From an uncultured Lachnospiraceae bacterium (lineage in GTDB: Bacteria > Bacillota > Clostridia > Lachnospirales > Lachnospiraceae), in contig CAJUNR010000001.1 in the NCBI GenBank assembly GCA_910587765.1, positions 94,159-158,158 on the forward strand: a DNA stretch of 64,000 nucleotides, in the 5' to 3' direction. Shown piece by piece: positions 1-7,922 of this stretch. The notes below the pieces were generated by a model that saw only the letters and a list, made by a program, of their open reading frames with translations, had not been told where the DNA came from and ran no database searches. The translations under genes and the position numbers were made by a program. The number at the start of each line of letters is the position of its first letter. Position 1 is the stretch's first letter.

Positions 1-267
1 TTTTTCCATACCCAATAACAAATAGCTTGCAAATTCCTTTGCCCGCTGCTTTAACATGAAAGTATCTATAAATCCGACTAAAACGATTTGAATGGCTGCA
101 ATCAACAATGGCAGCGAAATCACTTGAAAACCGGCGGATTCTCCTATAATGGCGATACAATTGGATACCTCTATCACCGCCAAAAGGACGGTCATGGTAA
201 CGACATATAAAAGATAATTGATAAAAGACCGCCTGGCATTACGGATTGACAGCTTCAAGTACATCAT
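1..267 (-). CDS. FtsX-type ABC transporter permease, partial (N-terminus only)
   Basis: The first 89 codons of a minus-strand gene that runs off the left edge. The product starts MYLKLSIRNARRSF and then has two hydrophobic stretches, roughly residues 18-35 and 45-65, followed by a basic segment ending LLLGMEK. This N-terminus is usual for MacB/BceB-like permeases. The start (267, or 264 for a second ATG) overlaps the end of the upstream HTH-ATPase gene by about 29 bases, so the two are probably translationally coupled as ATPase and permease of one exporter. Substrate unknown. Confidence 0.75.
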   Translation of the reverse strand, partial: MMYLKLSIRNARRSFINYLLYVVTMTVLLAVIEVSNCIAIIGESAGFQVISLPLLIAAIQIVLVGFIDTFMLKQRAKEFASYLLLGMEK

Positions 268-1336
268 GGCTTTCTCCCTCGATCCATTGTATTTTCTTCA
301 AAATGTCTGCGAAAAAGGTCTGTTTGCTTTCCTGTTCCCGGTTTAAGGACGTCTTTATTTCGCCGTCTTTCATAAACAAAATCCGGTCGCAATAACTGGC
401 TGCCATGACATCATGCGTGACCATCAATATGGTTGCTCCGTACTCTCTGCAAAGCATGGCAAGGGAATCCAAAAGCTGCCTGGCAGCGTGGGAATCCAAC
501 GCCCCGGTCGGCTCATCCGCCAGTATCATATCCGGATTTACCACAATCGCACGGGCGCAGGCGCAACGCTGCCGCTGTCCTCCCGATACCTCATATGGAA
601 ATTTATCCAATATCGCCGATAAATCCAGCTTTTCAGATAAACTTTGAATCATTGGGCGGATGCTTTCTTTGGGAACCTCTTTTATTGTCAAAGCAAGCGC
701 GATATTTTCATAGATCGTCAAAGTTTCAAGTAAATTGTATTCCTGAAAAACGAAGCCTAAATGTCTGCGGCGAAATTCCGCGGCAGCTTCGTCCGGCAAA
801 TCCACGATATTCTGCCCGCTGATCCGTATCGTCCCATTTGTCGGCCTGTCTATCGTGGCGATTAAATGAAGCAACGTTGTTTTCCCGGAGCCGGAAGCTC
901 CCATAATTCCCACAAAGCTTCCGTGCGGTATCTGAAAACTCACGTCATTGACAGCTAATACAGAATTATTTTCTGTTTCGTAAAGCTTGGAAACACTTTC
1001 AACTTCCAAAACATTTTTGGGGGTTGTCTCACTTTCTTTTGATTCCCATTGATCGTGCCCCAGCCAGTTTGTAATCACGTCCATAAGTACCTCGTCTGCT
1101 TTTTCTTTCAGCTTTTCTTCCGCGATGCACTCACCCGCGAACAGTTCATTCAAAGTAATGTCTAAAAGAGTGCATAAAGGAACAAACAAAGACAAATCCG
1201 GCATAGATCGCCCGGTTTCCCATTTTGAAACAGCCTTATCGGTGATTTCCAGTTTTTCTGCCAACTGGCTTTGCGTGAAACCTTTTGCTTTCCGGCGTTC
1301 GGAAATAAAAGCTCCAATCTTCATTTGATTCATCAT
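239..1336 (-). CDS. XRE helix-turn-helix fused to ABC transporter ATP-binding protein
   Basis: 365-residue protein with two modules. Residues about 6-61 form an XRE/Cro-type helix-turn-helix (TQSQLAEKLEITDKAVSKWE). A charged linker covers 75-110. Residues 112-340 are a LolD/MacB-type ABC ATPase with Walker A GASGSGKT (146-153), Q-loop FQEYN, signature SGGQRQR (251), Walker B MILADEP and switch VTHD. The start follows an AGGAGGG ribosome binding site. It pairs with the overlapping permease. Most such exporters use a separate regulator; here DNA binding and ATP hydrolysis share one chain, so it may repress its own operon through the inverted repeat just upstream. The fusion is seen in one uninterrupted frame; its regulatory role is inferred. 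Confidence 0.9.
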   Translation of the reverse strand: MMNQMKIGAFISERRKAKGFTQSQLAEKLEITDKAVSKWETGRSMPDLSLFVPLCTLLDITLNELFAGECIAEEKLKEKADEVLMDVITNWLGHDQWESKESETTPKNVLEVESVSKLYETENNSVLAVNDVSFQIPHGSFVGIMGASGSGKTTLLHLIATIDRPTNGTIRISGQNIVDLPDEAAAEFRRRHLGFVFQEYNLLETLTIYENIALALTIKEVPKESIRPMIQSLSEKLDLSAILDKFPYEVSGGQRQRCACARAIVVNPDMILADEPTGALDSHAARQLLDSLAMLCREYGATILMVTHDVMAASYCDRILFMKDGEIKTSLNREQESKQTFFADILKKIQWIEGESHDVLEAVNP

Positions 1337-1358
1337 TCGGCCCTCCTGCCTGCGGTAT

Positions 1359-1388
1359 ATAATAGAATCCAGGACAGGATTCTATTAT
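1359..1388. promoter_or_regulatory. Perfect 12-bp inverted repeat, candidate operator of the XRE-ABC gene
   Basis: ATAATAGAATCC and GGATTCTATTAT are exact reverse complements separated by AGGACA. The dyad ends about 22 bases before the start codon of the XRE-ABC gene, where the promoter is expected, and its right end resembles a minus-strand -10 element (TATTATATA). There is no T-run, so it is not a terminator. An autoregulatory operator is the simplest reading. Confidence 0.6.
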
Positions 1389-1574
1389 CTAAATTCAATT
1401 ATATAAATCCGGCATAAAAATGAACACCTACCAGCGGTAGAGTTGGATAAAATGGGACTTTTTCTGAATTGCTTTACATCTTCCTTCCGGAATGATACCA
1501 TAAATGTATCTGTAAATATACCGTCCGACCGGATGTGCAGCAGAAATTACTATGGGAAATAAGGAGAAGAACGT

Positions 1575-2366
1575 ATGATCAAAATTGATATTGAAAAATG
1601 TGTCGGCTGCAAAGCCTGTGAACAGGACTGCCCCGGCAGAGCCATCAAAGTAGCAGACGGGAAAGCGGAATATGTCAAAAAATGTATCCTCTGCGGACAT
1701 TGCGTCGCCATCTGTCCGGAACAGGCGGTCTCCATTCCGGATTACGACATGGCGGACGTAGAGGAATATGATCCGCAGACGTTCCATCTGAACCCGGAGC
1801 ACTATCTGCACGCCGTCAAATTCCGCAGAAGTGTCCGGGATTTCAAAAAGGAACCCATCTCCCGGGAAAAGCTGGAGCGGATTCTGAACGCCGGACGTTA
1901 TACGGCCACCGCAAGGAACCTTCAGGACTGCCGTTTTATTCTTGTACAGGAACAGATGGATGAATTTCGCAGGCTGGTCTGGCAGGAGATGCCTCAGGTG
2001 CTGAATGCCCTCAAGGACACGGACCGGGCCTGGCACTATATGTTCTCCCGTTTCTATGAGAGATACCAGAAGGATCCGCACAATGACACGCTGCTCTTCA
2101 ACTGCACTTCTTTTCTGGTCATCGGCGCGGAAAACCCGCTGGACGGCGGTCTGGCCGCTTCCAACATCGAGAACATGGCCGTGGCGGAAGGCGCGGGCGC
2201 GCTGTACAGTGGCTATATGATGCGCATGATCGGCGAAAGCGCCGTACTGAAGGAATGGCTCGGACTGGAGGACCGGCAGATCGCATGCTGCATGCTGCTG
2301 GGATACCCCCGCAGAACCTACCGAAGAACGGCACCGCGCAGAAAAGCGGACATTATATGGAAATAA
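1575..2366 (+). CDS. Nitroreductase family protein with N-terminal 2x[4Fe-4S] ferredoxin domain
   Basis: 263 residues. The N-terminus carries two complete 4Fe-4S motifs: Cys9, 12, 15, 19 (CVGCKACEQDCP) and Cys37, 40, 43, 47 (CILCGHCVAICP). The rest, from about residue 80, is an FMN-binding nitroreductase fold beginning RRSVRDFKKEPISREKLERIL. Such fusions are thought to pass electrons from ferredoxin clusters to flavin for reduction of nitro, quinone or enone substrates; the actual substrate cannot be read. AAGGAG precedes the start by 7 bases. A weak promoter, TTTACA (1473) - 17 - TACCAT (1496), lies upstream. It stands alone, divergent from the XRE-ABC operon and convergent with the DUF4143 ATPase. 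Confidence 0.92.
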   Translation: MIKIDIEKCVGCKACEQDCPGRAIKVADGKAEYVKKCILCGHCVAICPEQAVSIPDYDMADVEEYDPQTFHLNPEHYLHAVKFRRSVRDFKKEPISREKLERILNAGRYTATARNLQDCRFILVQEQMDEFRRLVWQEMPQVLNALKDTDRAWHYMFSRFYERYQKDPHNDTLLFNCTSFLVIGAENPLDGGLAASNIENMAVAEGAGALYSGYMMRMIGESAVLKEWLGLEDRQIACCMLLGYPRRTYRRTAPRRKADIIWK

Positions 2367-2408
2367 GAGGAACGCCCCTCTGCCAACCGGAATTTCACGG
2401 ATGTTTGC

Positions 2409-2436
2409 CTGCCCGGCGGTTTCGGCCGCCGGGCAG
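2409..2436 (+). terminator. GC-rich hairpin between convergent genes
   Basis: CTGCCCGGCGG and CCGCCGGGCAG form a perfect 11-bp stem around TTTCGG, closing a UUCG-like tetraloop. It lies between the ends of the nitroreductase and the DUF4143 ATPase. Neither strand has a T-run after it, so it may be a weak terminator or an mRNA end-stabilising hairpin. Confidence 0.45.
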
Positions 2437-2455
2437 AAAACAATGCCGGACAGGA

Positions 2456-3793
2456 TCAGTGTTTCTGTTTTAAATACCGTTTCAACAGAAACGTGCAAAA
2501 ATATGGAAATGTATAGATGCCGTTCTCACATCCGATATTTCCTCCGGTAAGTTTAATGCCATACTGAATCTCTTCATAGCGGTCGGAAGCAATCAGCGTC
2601 CTTAATGATTTTGACCTGCCGTTCGTTGCTTTCACCTCAATCGGGATCAGATTCTGCGCTGTCCGCACAAAGAAATCTTCCTCCAGTGTCGAATCCCCCT
2701 TTTTATAATAGTACAGACGATAACCGCTTTTTGTAAGCGCTTCTCCGACCACATTTTCATAAAGCGCTCCTTTATAAACGCCAAGATTCCTGTTTGCCCT
2801 CAAATCTTCCTGCGCTTCTTCATCCAGCATGGCCACCAAAAGCCCGCTGTCCGCAAAATAAACTTTGTATTTTGTCTCGTCAAAATTACCTTTCAGGGGA
2901 AGCTCCGGATAATTCATACAATAACAGACATTAATAATCCCTGCATCGGACAGCCATTCAATGCATCCCCGATAATCCTTAAACCTTGCACCCGACGCAA
3001 CTTTTGAAATTTGAAACTTCTTATTGTCTTTCGCAAGCTGCACCGGAATCTGACGGAACACGTTCAGGATCCTTGTCTGATCCATGCCTCCCGCATACTT
3101 TCTTACATCTTCTTCGTAATCTGCCAACAATTGTCTTTGTATCCGCAGAGAACCTTCAAACGTCCCTTTCATAATATACTCTCTGAGTACGGCCGGCATT
3201 CCGCCCAGAATACAATAGTCCAGAAACAGTCCATTACAGACAGACAATTCCACCTCATTAAACGTTGTAAGTTCCACCATATGCTTCAGCAGTTCCTCAG
3301 TAAAAGCGTCCCCATATCCTTTTGCCCACAGAAATTCTTCAAAGTCCAATGAATGCATCTCGTAGTCTTCTTTATATCCGACACTGTTGCTCTCAATTCT
3401 GCTGTAATGAATCCCCAGCATGGAGCCGCTGCAGATCACATCAAAGCGCCCGTCCTGACAGAAAAACTTGAGCGATGTGGCAATCTCCGGAAATTCCTGT
3501 AATTCATCAAAAAAGAGGAGCGTTTTTCCCTCCGGAAACCGTTTTGACGGATCGATACGGGAAATATTCTTGATCAGATCCGCCGCTTTATACCCATCCG
3601 CAGTAATCTGTTTATATTTCGGTTCTTCTACAAAATTAATCTCTATGACATTTTCATAATATTCGGCGCTGAACTTCCGGATGGATTCTGTTTTTCCTAC
3701 TTGTCTCGGGCCTTTTACCACCAGCGGCTTTCTGCAGGGATTCATCTTCCATGCCCTTAAAAAATCATCAATTTTCCGCCTCAGATAAATCAT
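2456..3793 (-). CDS. AAA ATPase with DUF4143 C-terminal domain
   Basis: 445 residues from the start chosen here. Walker A is GPRQVGKT (28-35) and Walker B LLFFDELQE (93-100). The C-terminal half matches the DUF4143 type, ending with a PD-(D/E)XK-like strand (IPIEVKATNGRS). AGGAGG sits 7 bases before this ATG, while the ATG two codons upstream is only one base from it and a still longer reading has no site. These proteins are common, often horizontally moved, single-gene ATPases of unclear role. The gene looks more AT-rich than its neighbours. Confidence 0.88.
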   Translation of the reverse strand: MIYLRRKIDDFLRAWKMNPCRKPLVVKGPRQVGKTESIRKFSAEYYENVIEINFVEEPKYKQITADGYKAADLIKNISRIDPSKRFPEGKTLLFFDELQEFPEIATSLKFFCQDGRFDVICSGSMLGIHYSRIESNSVGYKEDYEMHSLDFEEFLWAKGYGDAFTEELLKHMVELTTFNEVELSVCNGLFLDYCILGGMPAVLREYIMKGTFEGSLRIQRQLLADYEEDVRKYAGGMDQTRILNVFRQIPVQLAKDNKKFQISKVASGARFKDYRGCIEWLSDAGIINVCYCMNYPELPLKGNFDETKYKVYFADSGLLVAMLDEEAQEDLRANRNLGVYKGALYENVVGEALTKSGYRLYYYKKGDSTLEEDFFVRTAQNLIPIEVKATNGRSKSLRTLIASDRYEEIQYGIKLTGGNIGCENGIYTFPYFCTFLLKRYLKQKH

Positions 3794-3886
3794 GCGCATA
3801 CCTCCTGACCTTCCTGTAGTCAGTATACGCCAAAGTCCGCGAAAGCACAACCAGTTTACAAAAAAATGAGCGAATCAAACAACTGT

Positions 3887-4108
3887 TTAACAAAAAAATG
3901 GGTGAATTATGTGACGAGCAGAACAAAACCGTCCTTGAATGGTATTCCGTAAGGATGTTGTTTCTTCAAAAATTAAAATAGAATGATATGCTATTATGTA
4001 GGTCCCTGCCCTTTCTTCAGTAAAATGAATTTCACGTCCGGGCATCGGCGTATCATATCTCTCGCTGCATTTTACGCAGCCGTGCCACGGACTCCATATA
4101 TCACGCAC
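3887..4108 (-). pseudogene. Remnant of a DUF5131 (phage Gp37/Gp68-like) gene
   Basis: A GTG start at 4108 overlaps the sirtuin stop codon and opens VRDIWSPWHGCVKCSE, the N-terminal signature of DUF5131 proteins (normally followed by GCxxCYM). After about 16 codons (near 4061) the similarity stops and the frame continues into unrelated sequence to a stop at 3887, 73 codons in all instead of roughly 250. The coupled start implies an intact DUF5131 gene once followed the sirtuin in an operon and was lost by deletion. Family assignment is from memory of the motif. Confidence 0.55.
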
Positions 4109-4982
4109 AACACCCCCTCAAATCAGAAAGCACCGTTCCGATATCCCCGTCAATGCAAATGGACTGTGTCTCAATTTCTTTCGGGCAGACCGCCTCGCCG
4201 TAATTGACACAGGCATAGACAGCGCTCGGATTTTTAGCTGTCATCTGCCAGAACGGGTATTTAATAATACCCGGGGTGTTGTAGCCCACACCAAGCTCCA
4301 AAAACAGGATTCTCTGATTTTTCCTTGCCCGCAGGAAATTTTCGTATCGCCCTGCTGTCAAATGCCAGCCTTCATCCTCTACAAATTTATTGTCCGAACG
4401 CAGATTCATCGTCAGCGGTTTCCCACATTTCGGACATTTAGGAATCAGCTCCGTGGGAATTTTCATATTCCTTTGTTCGTCCATCATACGCCGTATAGTC
4501 TCTTCGTTGTCATAAGTATCTATATGGCAGGGGACGCTGCATTGAAACAGCCCGTAATCCCCCTGTGTATAGAACAAACGCTTTTTATCAAATCCCGCCT
4601 TTTGAAAGCAGTGGTCTACATTCGTTGTGATGACAAAATAATCTTTGTCTTTCACAAGCCCAAAAAGTTCCTGGTATAGCGGTTTCGGCGCGTCCATATA
4701 GCGGTTGACATAGATATACCGGCTCCAATAAGCCCAATGCTCCTCCGGCGTTTTATATGGATAAAAGCCACCGGAATACATATAATGAAAACCGTATTTT
4801 TCCTCAAAGTCCGAAAAATACTCATGAAATCTCCCGCCCGTATACACAAACCCTGCGGACGTGGAAAGGCCTGCGCCTGCGCCGATCACAACGGCGTCTG
4901 CAGATCGGATTGCTTCCTTCAGGCGGCTGATTTGTTCGGAGCAGCTTTTTGTAGATTCCGTAGTCCAAATCTTTGAAAACAT
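4101..4982 (-). CDS. Sir2-family protein, resembling class M (ADP-ribosylating) sirtuins
   Basis: 293 residues with the NAD-binding motif GAGAGLS (34-40), TTNVDH (119-124) and four zinc-ligand cysteines (Cys148, Cys152, Cys183, Cys186). Where ordinary deacetylases carry the catalytic His-Gly there is TQGDYG (139-144), the substitution reported for class M sirtuins that ADP-ribosylate proteins. The usual linked partners of that class (macrodomain, GcvH-like protein, lipoate ligase) are not seen nearby, so the substrate is unknown. GAGGGTGA lies upstream of the ATG. It sits between a nitroreductase remnant upstream and a DUF5131 remnant downstream, apparently the survivor of a decayed operon. 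Confidence 0.85.
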   Translation of the reverse strand: MFSKIWTTESTKSCSEQISRLKEAIRSADAVVIGAGAGLSTSAGFVYTGGRFHEYFSDFEEKYGFHYMYSGGFYPYKTPEEHWAYWSRYIYVNRYMDAPKPLYQELFGLVKDKDYFVITTNVDHCFQKAGFDKKRLFYTQGDYGLFQCSVPCHIDTYDNEETIRRMMDEQRNMKIPTELIPKCPKCGKPLTMNLRSDNKFVEDEGWHLTAGRYENFLRARKNQRILFLELGVGYNTPGIIKYPFWQMTAKNPSAVYACVNYGEAVCPKEIETQSICIDGDIGTVLSDLRGCCA

Positions 4983-5027
4983 GAAATATCACCCTCATTT
5001 CGCTCTGTTTTTGCGCCATAAATTCCG

Positions 5028-5126
5028 TTACAGTCTGTACGGCAATTTCGGCTGCACGGCCGTTTGGAAATATCCCCGGTAAATTCCAGCCTTTCTTTCC
5101 TTCCGCACACCTCTTGCGTATGGGAT
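5028..5126 (-). pseudogene. C-terminal remnant of a ferredoxin-nitroreductase gene
   Basis: In one minus-strand frame this encodes IPYARGVRKERKAGIYRGYF and 12 further residues to a TAA stop, matching the C-terminus of the intact gene at 10386 (IPYARGVQKDRKAKIHRY); DNA identity is also obvious. No start or upstream domains remain. About 30 bases farther upstream is a copy of the promoter segment that precedes the radical SAM gene at 13.2 kb. The body of the gene between promoter and C-terminus has therefore been deleted. Confidence 0.6.
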
Positions 5127-5156
5127 TTTCGATTTCCGCCTGGTAGCTACCGTTTT

Positions 5157-5258
5157 AGTATTCAGCGGGTTTCCTGCCCTCTGTACTTACTATTGTACGG
5201 ATTTTTTCTGCGCCCGCAAGTACGCACCTTTTTATAATATAGTCACCTTTTTGTAACC
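5157..5258 (-). repeat. 102-bp direct repeat, copy 1: HxlR-type promoter segment without its gene
   Basis: Same length as, and about 81 percent identical (83 of 102 by hand count) to, 13209-13310. The first 30 bases (from AGTATTCAGCGGGTTTCC) are identical. Read on the minus strand it contains two copies of AAAAAGGTG and the dyad-like motif shared with the HxlR intergenic region. It now drives only the nitroreductase remnant and possibly the sirtuin. Confidence 0.65.
5217..5229. promoter_or_regulatory. Candidate HxlR operator, site 1
   Basis: CAAGTACGCACCT, one mismatch from CAAGTACGCACTT at 13269-13281 and related to CAAGAATGCACTT at 14208-14220 in front of the HxlR gene. The half-sites AAGT/ACTT give the motif dyad character. 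Assignment to HxlR is inference. Confidence 0.45.
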
Positions 5259-5303
5259 CATGTGTATGCAGGCGGTTCCTGTATGATAAAATTAAAAAAA
5301 GAA

Positions 5304-5326
5304 GCGGATACATTTTCCGCATCCGC
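5304..5326 (-). terminator. Terminator of the beta-glucoside operon
   Basis: On the minus strand, GCGGAT and ATCCGC pair around an 11-base loop and are followed by TTCTTTTTTTAATTTT. It lies about 100 bases after the GH1 stop codon, as expected for the operon's end. Confidence 0.7.
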
Positions 5327-5424
5327 CCCTTGACTTAAAATATACAGTTTATTCATTTCCTGCTCATCCACAGATTATTTTTGCAGTGTTCTTTGGGGGA
5401 TTGGGGAAAGGAATGTACGATCCC

Positions 5425-6852
5425 CTATAATACTTCTCCATTGGAAGCTATGACCTGCTTGTACCAATTAAAAGAGCTTTTCCTGCTCCTTTTCAGAGTA
5501 CCGCTGCCATCATCTGTCTTGTCCACATAGATAAAACCATAGCGCTTTCGCATTTCACCAGTACCGGCAGATACTAAGTCAATGCAGCCCCACGTTGTAT
5601 AGCCCCAAAGTTCCACACCATCTTCATTCACTGCCAGTTCCATAGCTTTGATGTGCTCCCGCAAATAGGAAATGCGGTAAGTATCGTCCACATTCCCGTT
5701 ATCATCCGGAGTATCTACGGCACCCAGTCCGTTTTCTACGATAAAAAGCGGCTTCTGATATCTCTCATATAACGCATTTAAGGTAATACGTAATCCAACC
5801 GGGTCAATCTGCCATCCCCACTCTGATGTCTCCAACCAGGGATTACAGATAGATTCAAATGCATTTCCACTGGTAACACTGTACTTTTCCGGTTCCGCAC
5901 TGGCCACTCTGGAACTATAGTAAGAAAATGAAATGAAGTCCACAGTATTCTCTGCCAATATTTTTTTATCTTCTTCCGTAATACCAATATTGTACCCTTT
6001 TCTCTCCAACATTTTCATAGCATAGTTGGGATAAGCTCCTCTTGCCTGCACATCAATAAAGAAATAGTTCTCATCATCTTTTTTCATCGCCGTCAACACA
6101 TCGCCAGGAGCGCAGCTATAGGGGTAATATTGTCCTGCCGCCAACATACAGCCCACATGATTCTCCGGATCAATTTCATGAGCCAGCTTTGTAGCCAGGG
6201 CTGAGGCCACTAATTCGTAGTGGGAGGCCCGGTATTTGATTTCCTCCTGATCCTCACCTGATTCAAACAAGATTCCGGCTGCCAAAAATGGATGCTTCAA
6301 AATCATATTGATTTCATTGAAGGTCAGCCAGTACCTGACTTTTCTTTTATACCGATTGAAAATCGTCCGGCAGTATTTCAGATAGCAGTCGATCATCTCA
6401 CGGCTCTTCCACGCGCCAAATCTCTTTATGCAGGCCTGGGGGACATCAAAATGTACGATAGTCACCAGCGGTTCCATGCCATATTTCCTACACTCATCAA
6501 TGACCGCCTCGTAAAATTGCAGACCATCCTCATTAGGTTCTTCATCAAATCCATTTGGATATATTCGGCTCCATGCAATAGAGAAGCGGTAACATTTAAA
6601 GCCCATCTCTGCAAAAAGCGCGATATCTTCTTTATAGTGATGGTAAAAATCAATAGCCTCATGGCTTGGATAGACGTACCCAGGTTCACACTCCAGCATT
6701 ACCTTGATGCCATCCATGACCTTCTGGCGATCTGTTCCCGCTGGAATCAAATCTACATTAGCCAAACCTCTTCCGCCTTCCAGATATGCTCCCTCACACT
6801 GGTTGGCAGCGGTGGCTCCTCCCCATAAAAATCCTTCTGGTAATCTCCCCAT
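5425..6852 (-). CDS. 6-phospho-beta-glucosidase, GH1
   Basis: 475 residues, full length for family GH1. The N-terminus LPEGFLWGGATAANQCEG is typical of phospho-beta-glucosidases. The acid/base glutamate is Glu180 in LTFNEIN and the nucleophile Glu373 in IVENGLG. It should cleave phosphorylated cellobiose or aryl-beta-glucosides delivered by the PTS permease, giving glucose-6-phosphate in the cytoplasm. An AAGGAG lies about 11 bases upstream of the ATG. It is the last gene of the operon PTS - antiterminator - GH1, followed by a good terminator. Whether the natural sugar is cellobiose, salicin or arbutin cannot be told. Confidence 0.95.
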   Translation of the reverse strand: MGRLPEGFLWGGATAANQCEGAYLEGGRGLANVDLIPAGTDRQKVMDGIKVMLECEPGYVYPSHEAIDFYHHYKEDIALFAEMGFKCYRFSIAWSRIYPNGFDEEPNEDGLQFYEAVIDECRKYGMEPLVTIVHFDVPQACIKRFGAWKSREMIDCYLKYCRTIFNRYKRKVRYWLTFNEINMILKHPFLAAGILFESGEDQEEIKYRASHYELVASALATKLAHEIDPENHVGCMLAAGQYYPYSCAPGDVLTAMKKDDENYFFIDVQARGAYPNYAMKMLERKGYNIGITEEDKKILAENTVDFISFSYYSSRVASAEPEKYSVTSGNAFESICNPWLETSEWGWQIDPVGLRITLNALYERYQKPLFIVENGLGAVDTPDDNGNVDDTYRISYLREHIKAMELAVNEDGVELWGYTTWGCIDLVSAGTGEMRKRYGFIYVDKTDDGSGTLKRSRKSSFNWYKQVIASNGEVL

Positions 6853-6929
6853 ATGTTTCTATTTCTCCTTCCATTTTCCAAACATTTGTTTATGGTTATA
6901 AGCTTTGTGTCCATCTAACCGTATTCTAC

Positions 6930-7058
6930 TTATTTCCACTTTCCCCGGCTAAAGGGATTGAGCGTCTTGCCAATTTGTCCGGCACTGAATACTTCATCCA
7001 GTGACTGCCCCGGCAGGATCACATCAAAGCCCGACTGTATCGAATAACACTCCTTCAT
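6930..7058 (-). CDS. Small 42-residue open frame between bglG and the GH1 gene
   Basis: The ATG at 7058 overlaps the antiterminator stop (ATGA), and the frame runs MKECYSIQSGFDVILPGQ onward to end GKWK. It has good codon character and no membrane segment. I do not recognise it. It could be a real small protein translated by coupling or the tail of a deleted operon gene. No ribosome binding site of its own is apparent. Confidence 0.3.
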   Translation of the reverse strand: MKECYSIQSGFDVILPGQSLDEVFSAGQIGKTLNPFSRGKWK

Positions 7059-7903
7059 CCATCCAGTTGCTTAGAGGTAAGCAGCAGCCTTTGGATATGC
7101 ACCGTCAGATAGATCAATTCCTCATCCGGCACCGAGTAGGGCGTAGTTCGCTTCATGTACGCCGCGATCTTCTTCGCACACTTATATGATTCCTCGTACT
7201 GTATCCGAATCAAATCCTGCATATTTTTTTCCCATATTTGGGGCTGTGTCTCATGCATGGTCCGCTGAATGAAAAATTTCAAATGCGTCACAAAGCGCTC
7301 ATAATCCAGCGACTCTTCATTGATCATGATGCGGAAATGATATTGGACAATATTCAGCACATCCTGAATCATCCGTGTCATGGCATTGGCCTGCTCCATT
7401 CCCAGATTCAGCTCCGAATTGAGAATGTGCATGGCGACAAAGCCGGCTTCGTCATCCGGCAATTCCACCCTCAGATACCGCTTCACAATCGCAAGTGCCT
7501 CTATGCCGATCCGATACTCGCGATTATAGTAATGCCGGATCTCCCAAAGCATGGCGTTTGGAAGCACGATGCCTTGTTTGGAACGGCTGATGGCAAAATT
7601 AAGATGATCCGTCAAAGCAATAAACAGGCTTTCATCCAGCTTTTTGCCCAGAGAAACCTGTGCGTAATTGATAATCTCATTGGCAATGTGGAGATGCTCA
7701 TAGGGGATCTCCTCCGCCAGACGCTTCAGCATACTCATCTGCTTCTGGTCGAAACGGGCAAACAACTTCTCCACCCTGGCCACATCCGGATTATCTCCGG
7801 CTTTCTTGCCAAAACCAATTCCACGCCCCATTAGAACCATTTCATGTCCATTATCATCAGCCACAAAAATCACATTATTATTAATAATCTGTTTGATGAT
7901 CAC
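7055..7903 (-). CDS. licT: BglG/LicT-family transcriptional antiterminator
   Basis: 282 residues. The N-terminus MIIKQIINNNVIFVADDNG and the following RGIGFGKKAG form the CAT RNA-binding domain (about 1-56); two PTS-regulation domains follow (about 70-170 and 180-280). It should bind the RAT element at 10093-10119 when beta-glucoside is being imported, preventing the adjacent terminator from forming. Phosphorylation by the PTS switches it. It lies 19 bases after the PTS gene, so its own synthesis is under the same switch. The name licT is by family resemblance. Confidence 0.93.
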   Translation of the reverse strand: MIIKQIINNNVIFVADDNGHEMVLMGRGIGFGKKAGDNPDVARVEKLFARFDQKQMSMLKRLAEEIPYEHLHIANEIINYAQVSLGKKLDESLFIALTDHLNFAISRSKQGIVLPNAMLWEIRHYYNREYRIGIEALAIVKRYLRVELPDDEAGFVAMHILNSELNLGMEQANAMTRMIQDVLNIVQYHFRIMINEESLDYERFVTHLKFFIQRTMHETQPQIWEKNMQDLIRIQYEESYKCAKKIAAYMKRTTPYSVPDEELIYLTVHIQRLLLTSKQLDG

Positions 7904-7922
7904 AATTTGGCTGTCCCTGTCC

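Noticed and set aside
1428..2498. Long minus-strand frame of 356 codons opposite the ferredoxin-nitroreductase
   Set aside because: It is antisense to a gene with two complete 4Fe-4S motifs and has low-complexity, His/Arg-rich content typical of the reverse strand of a GC-rich gene.
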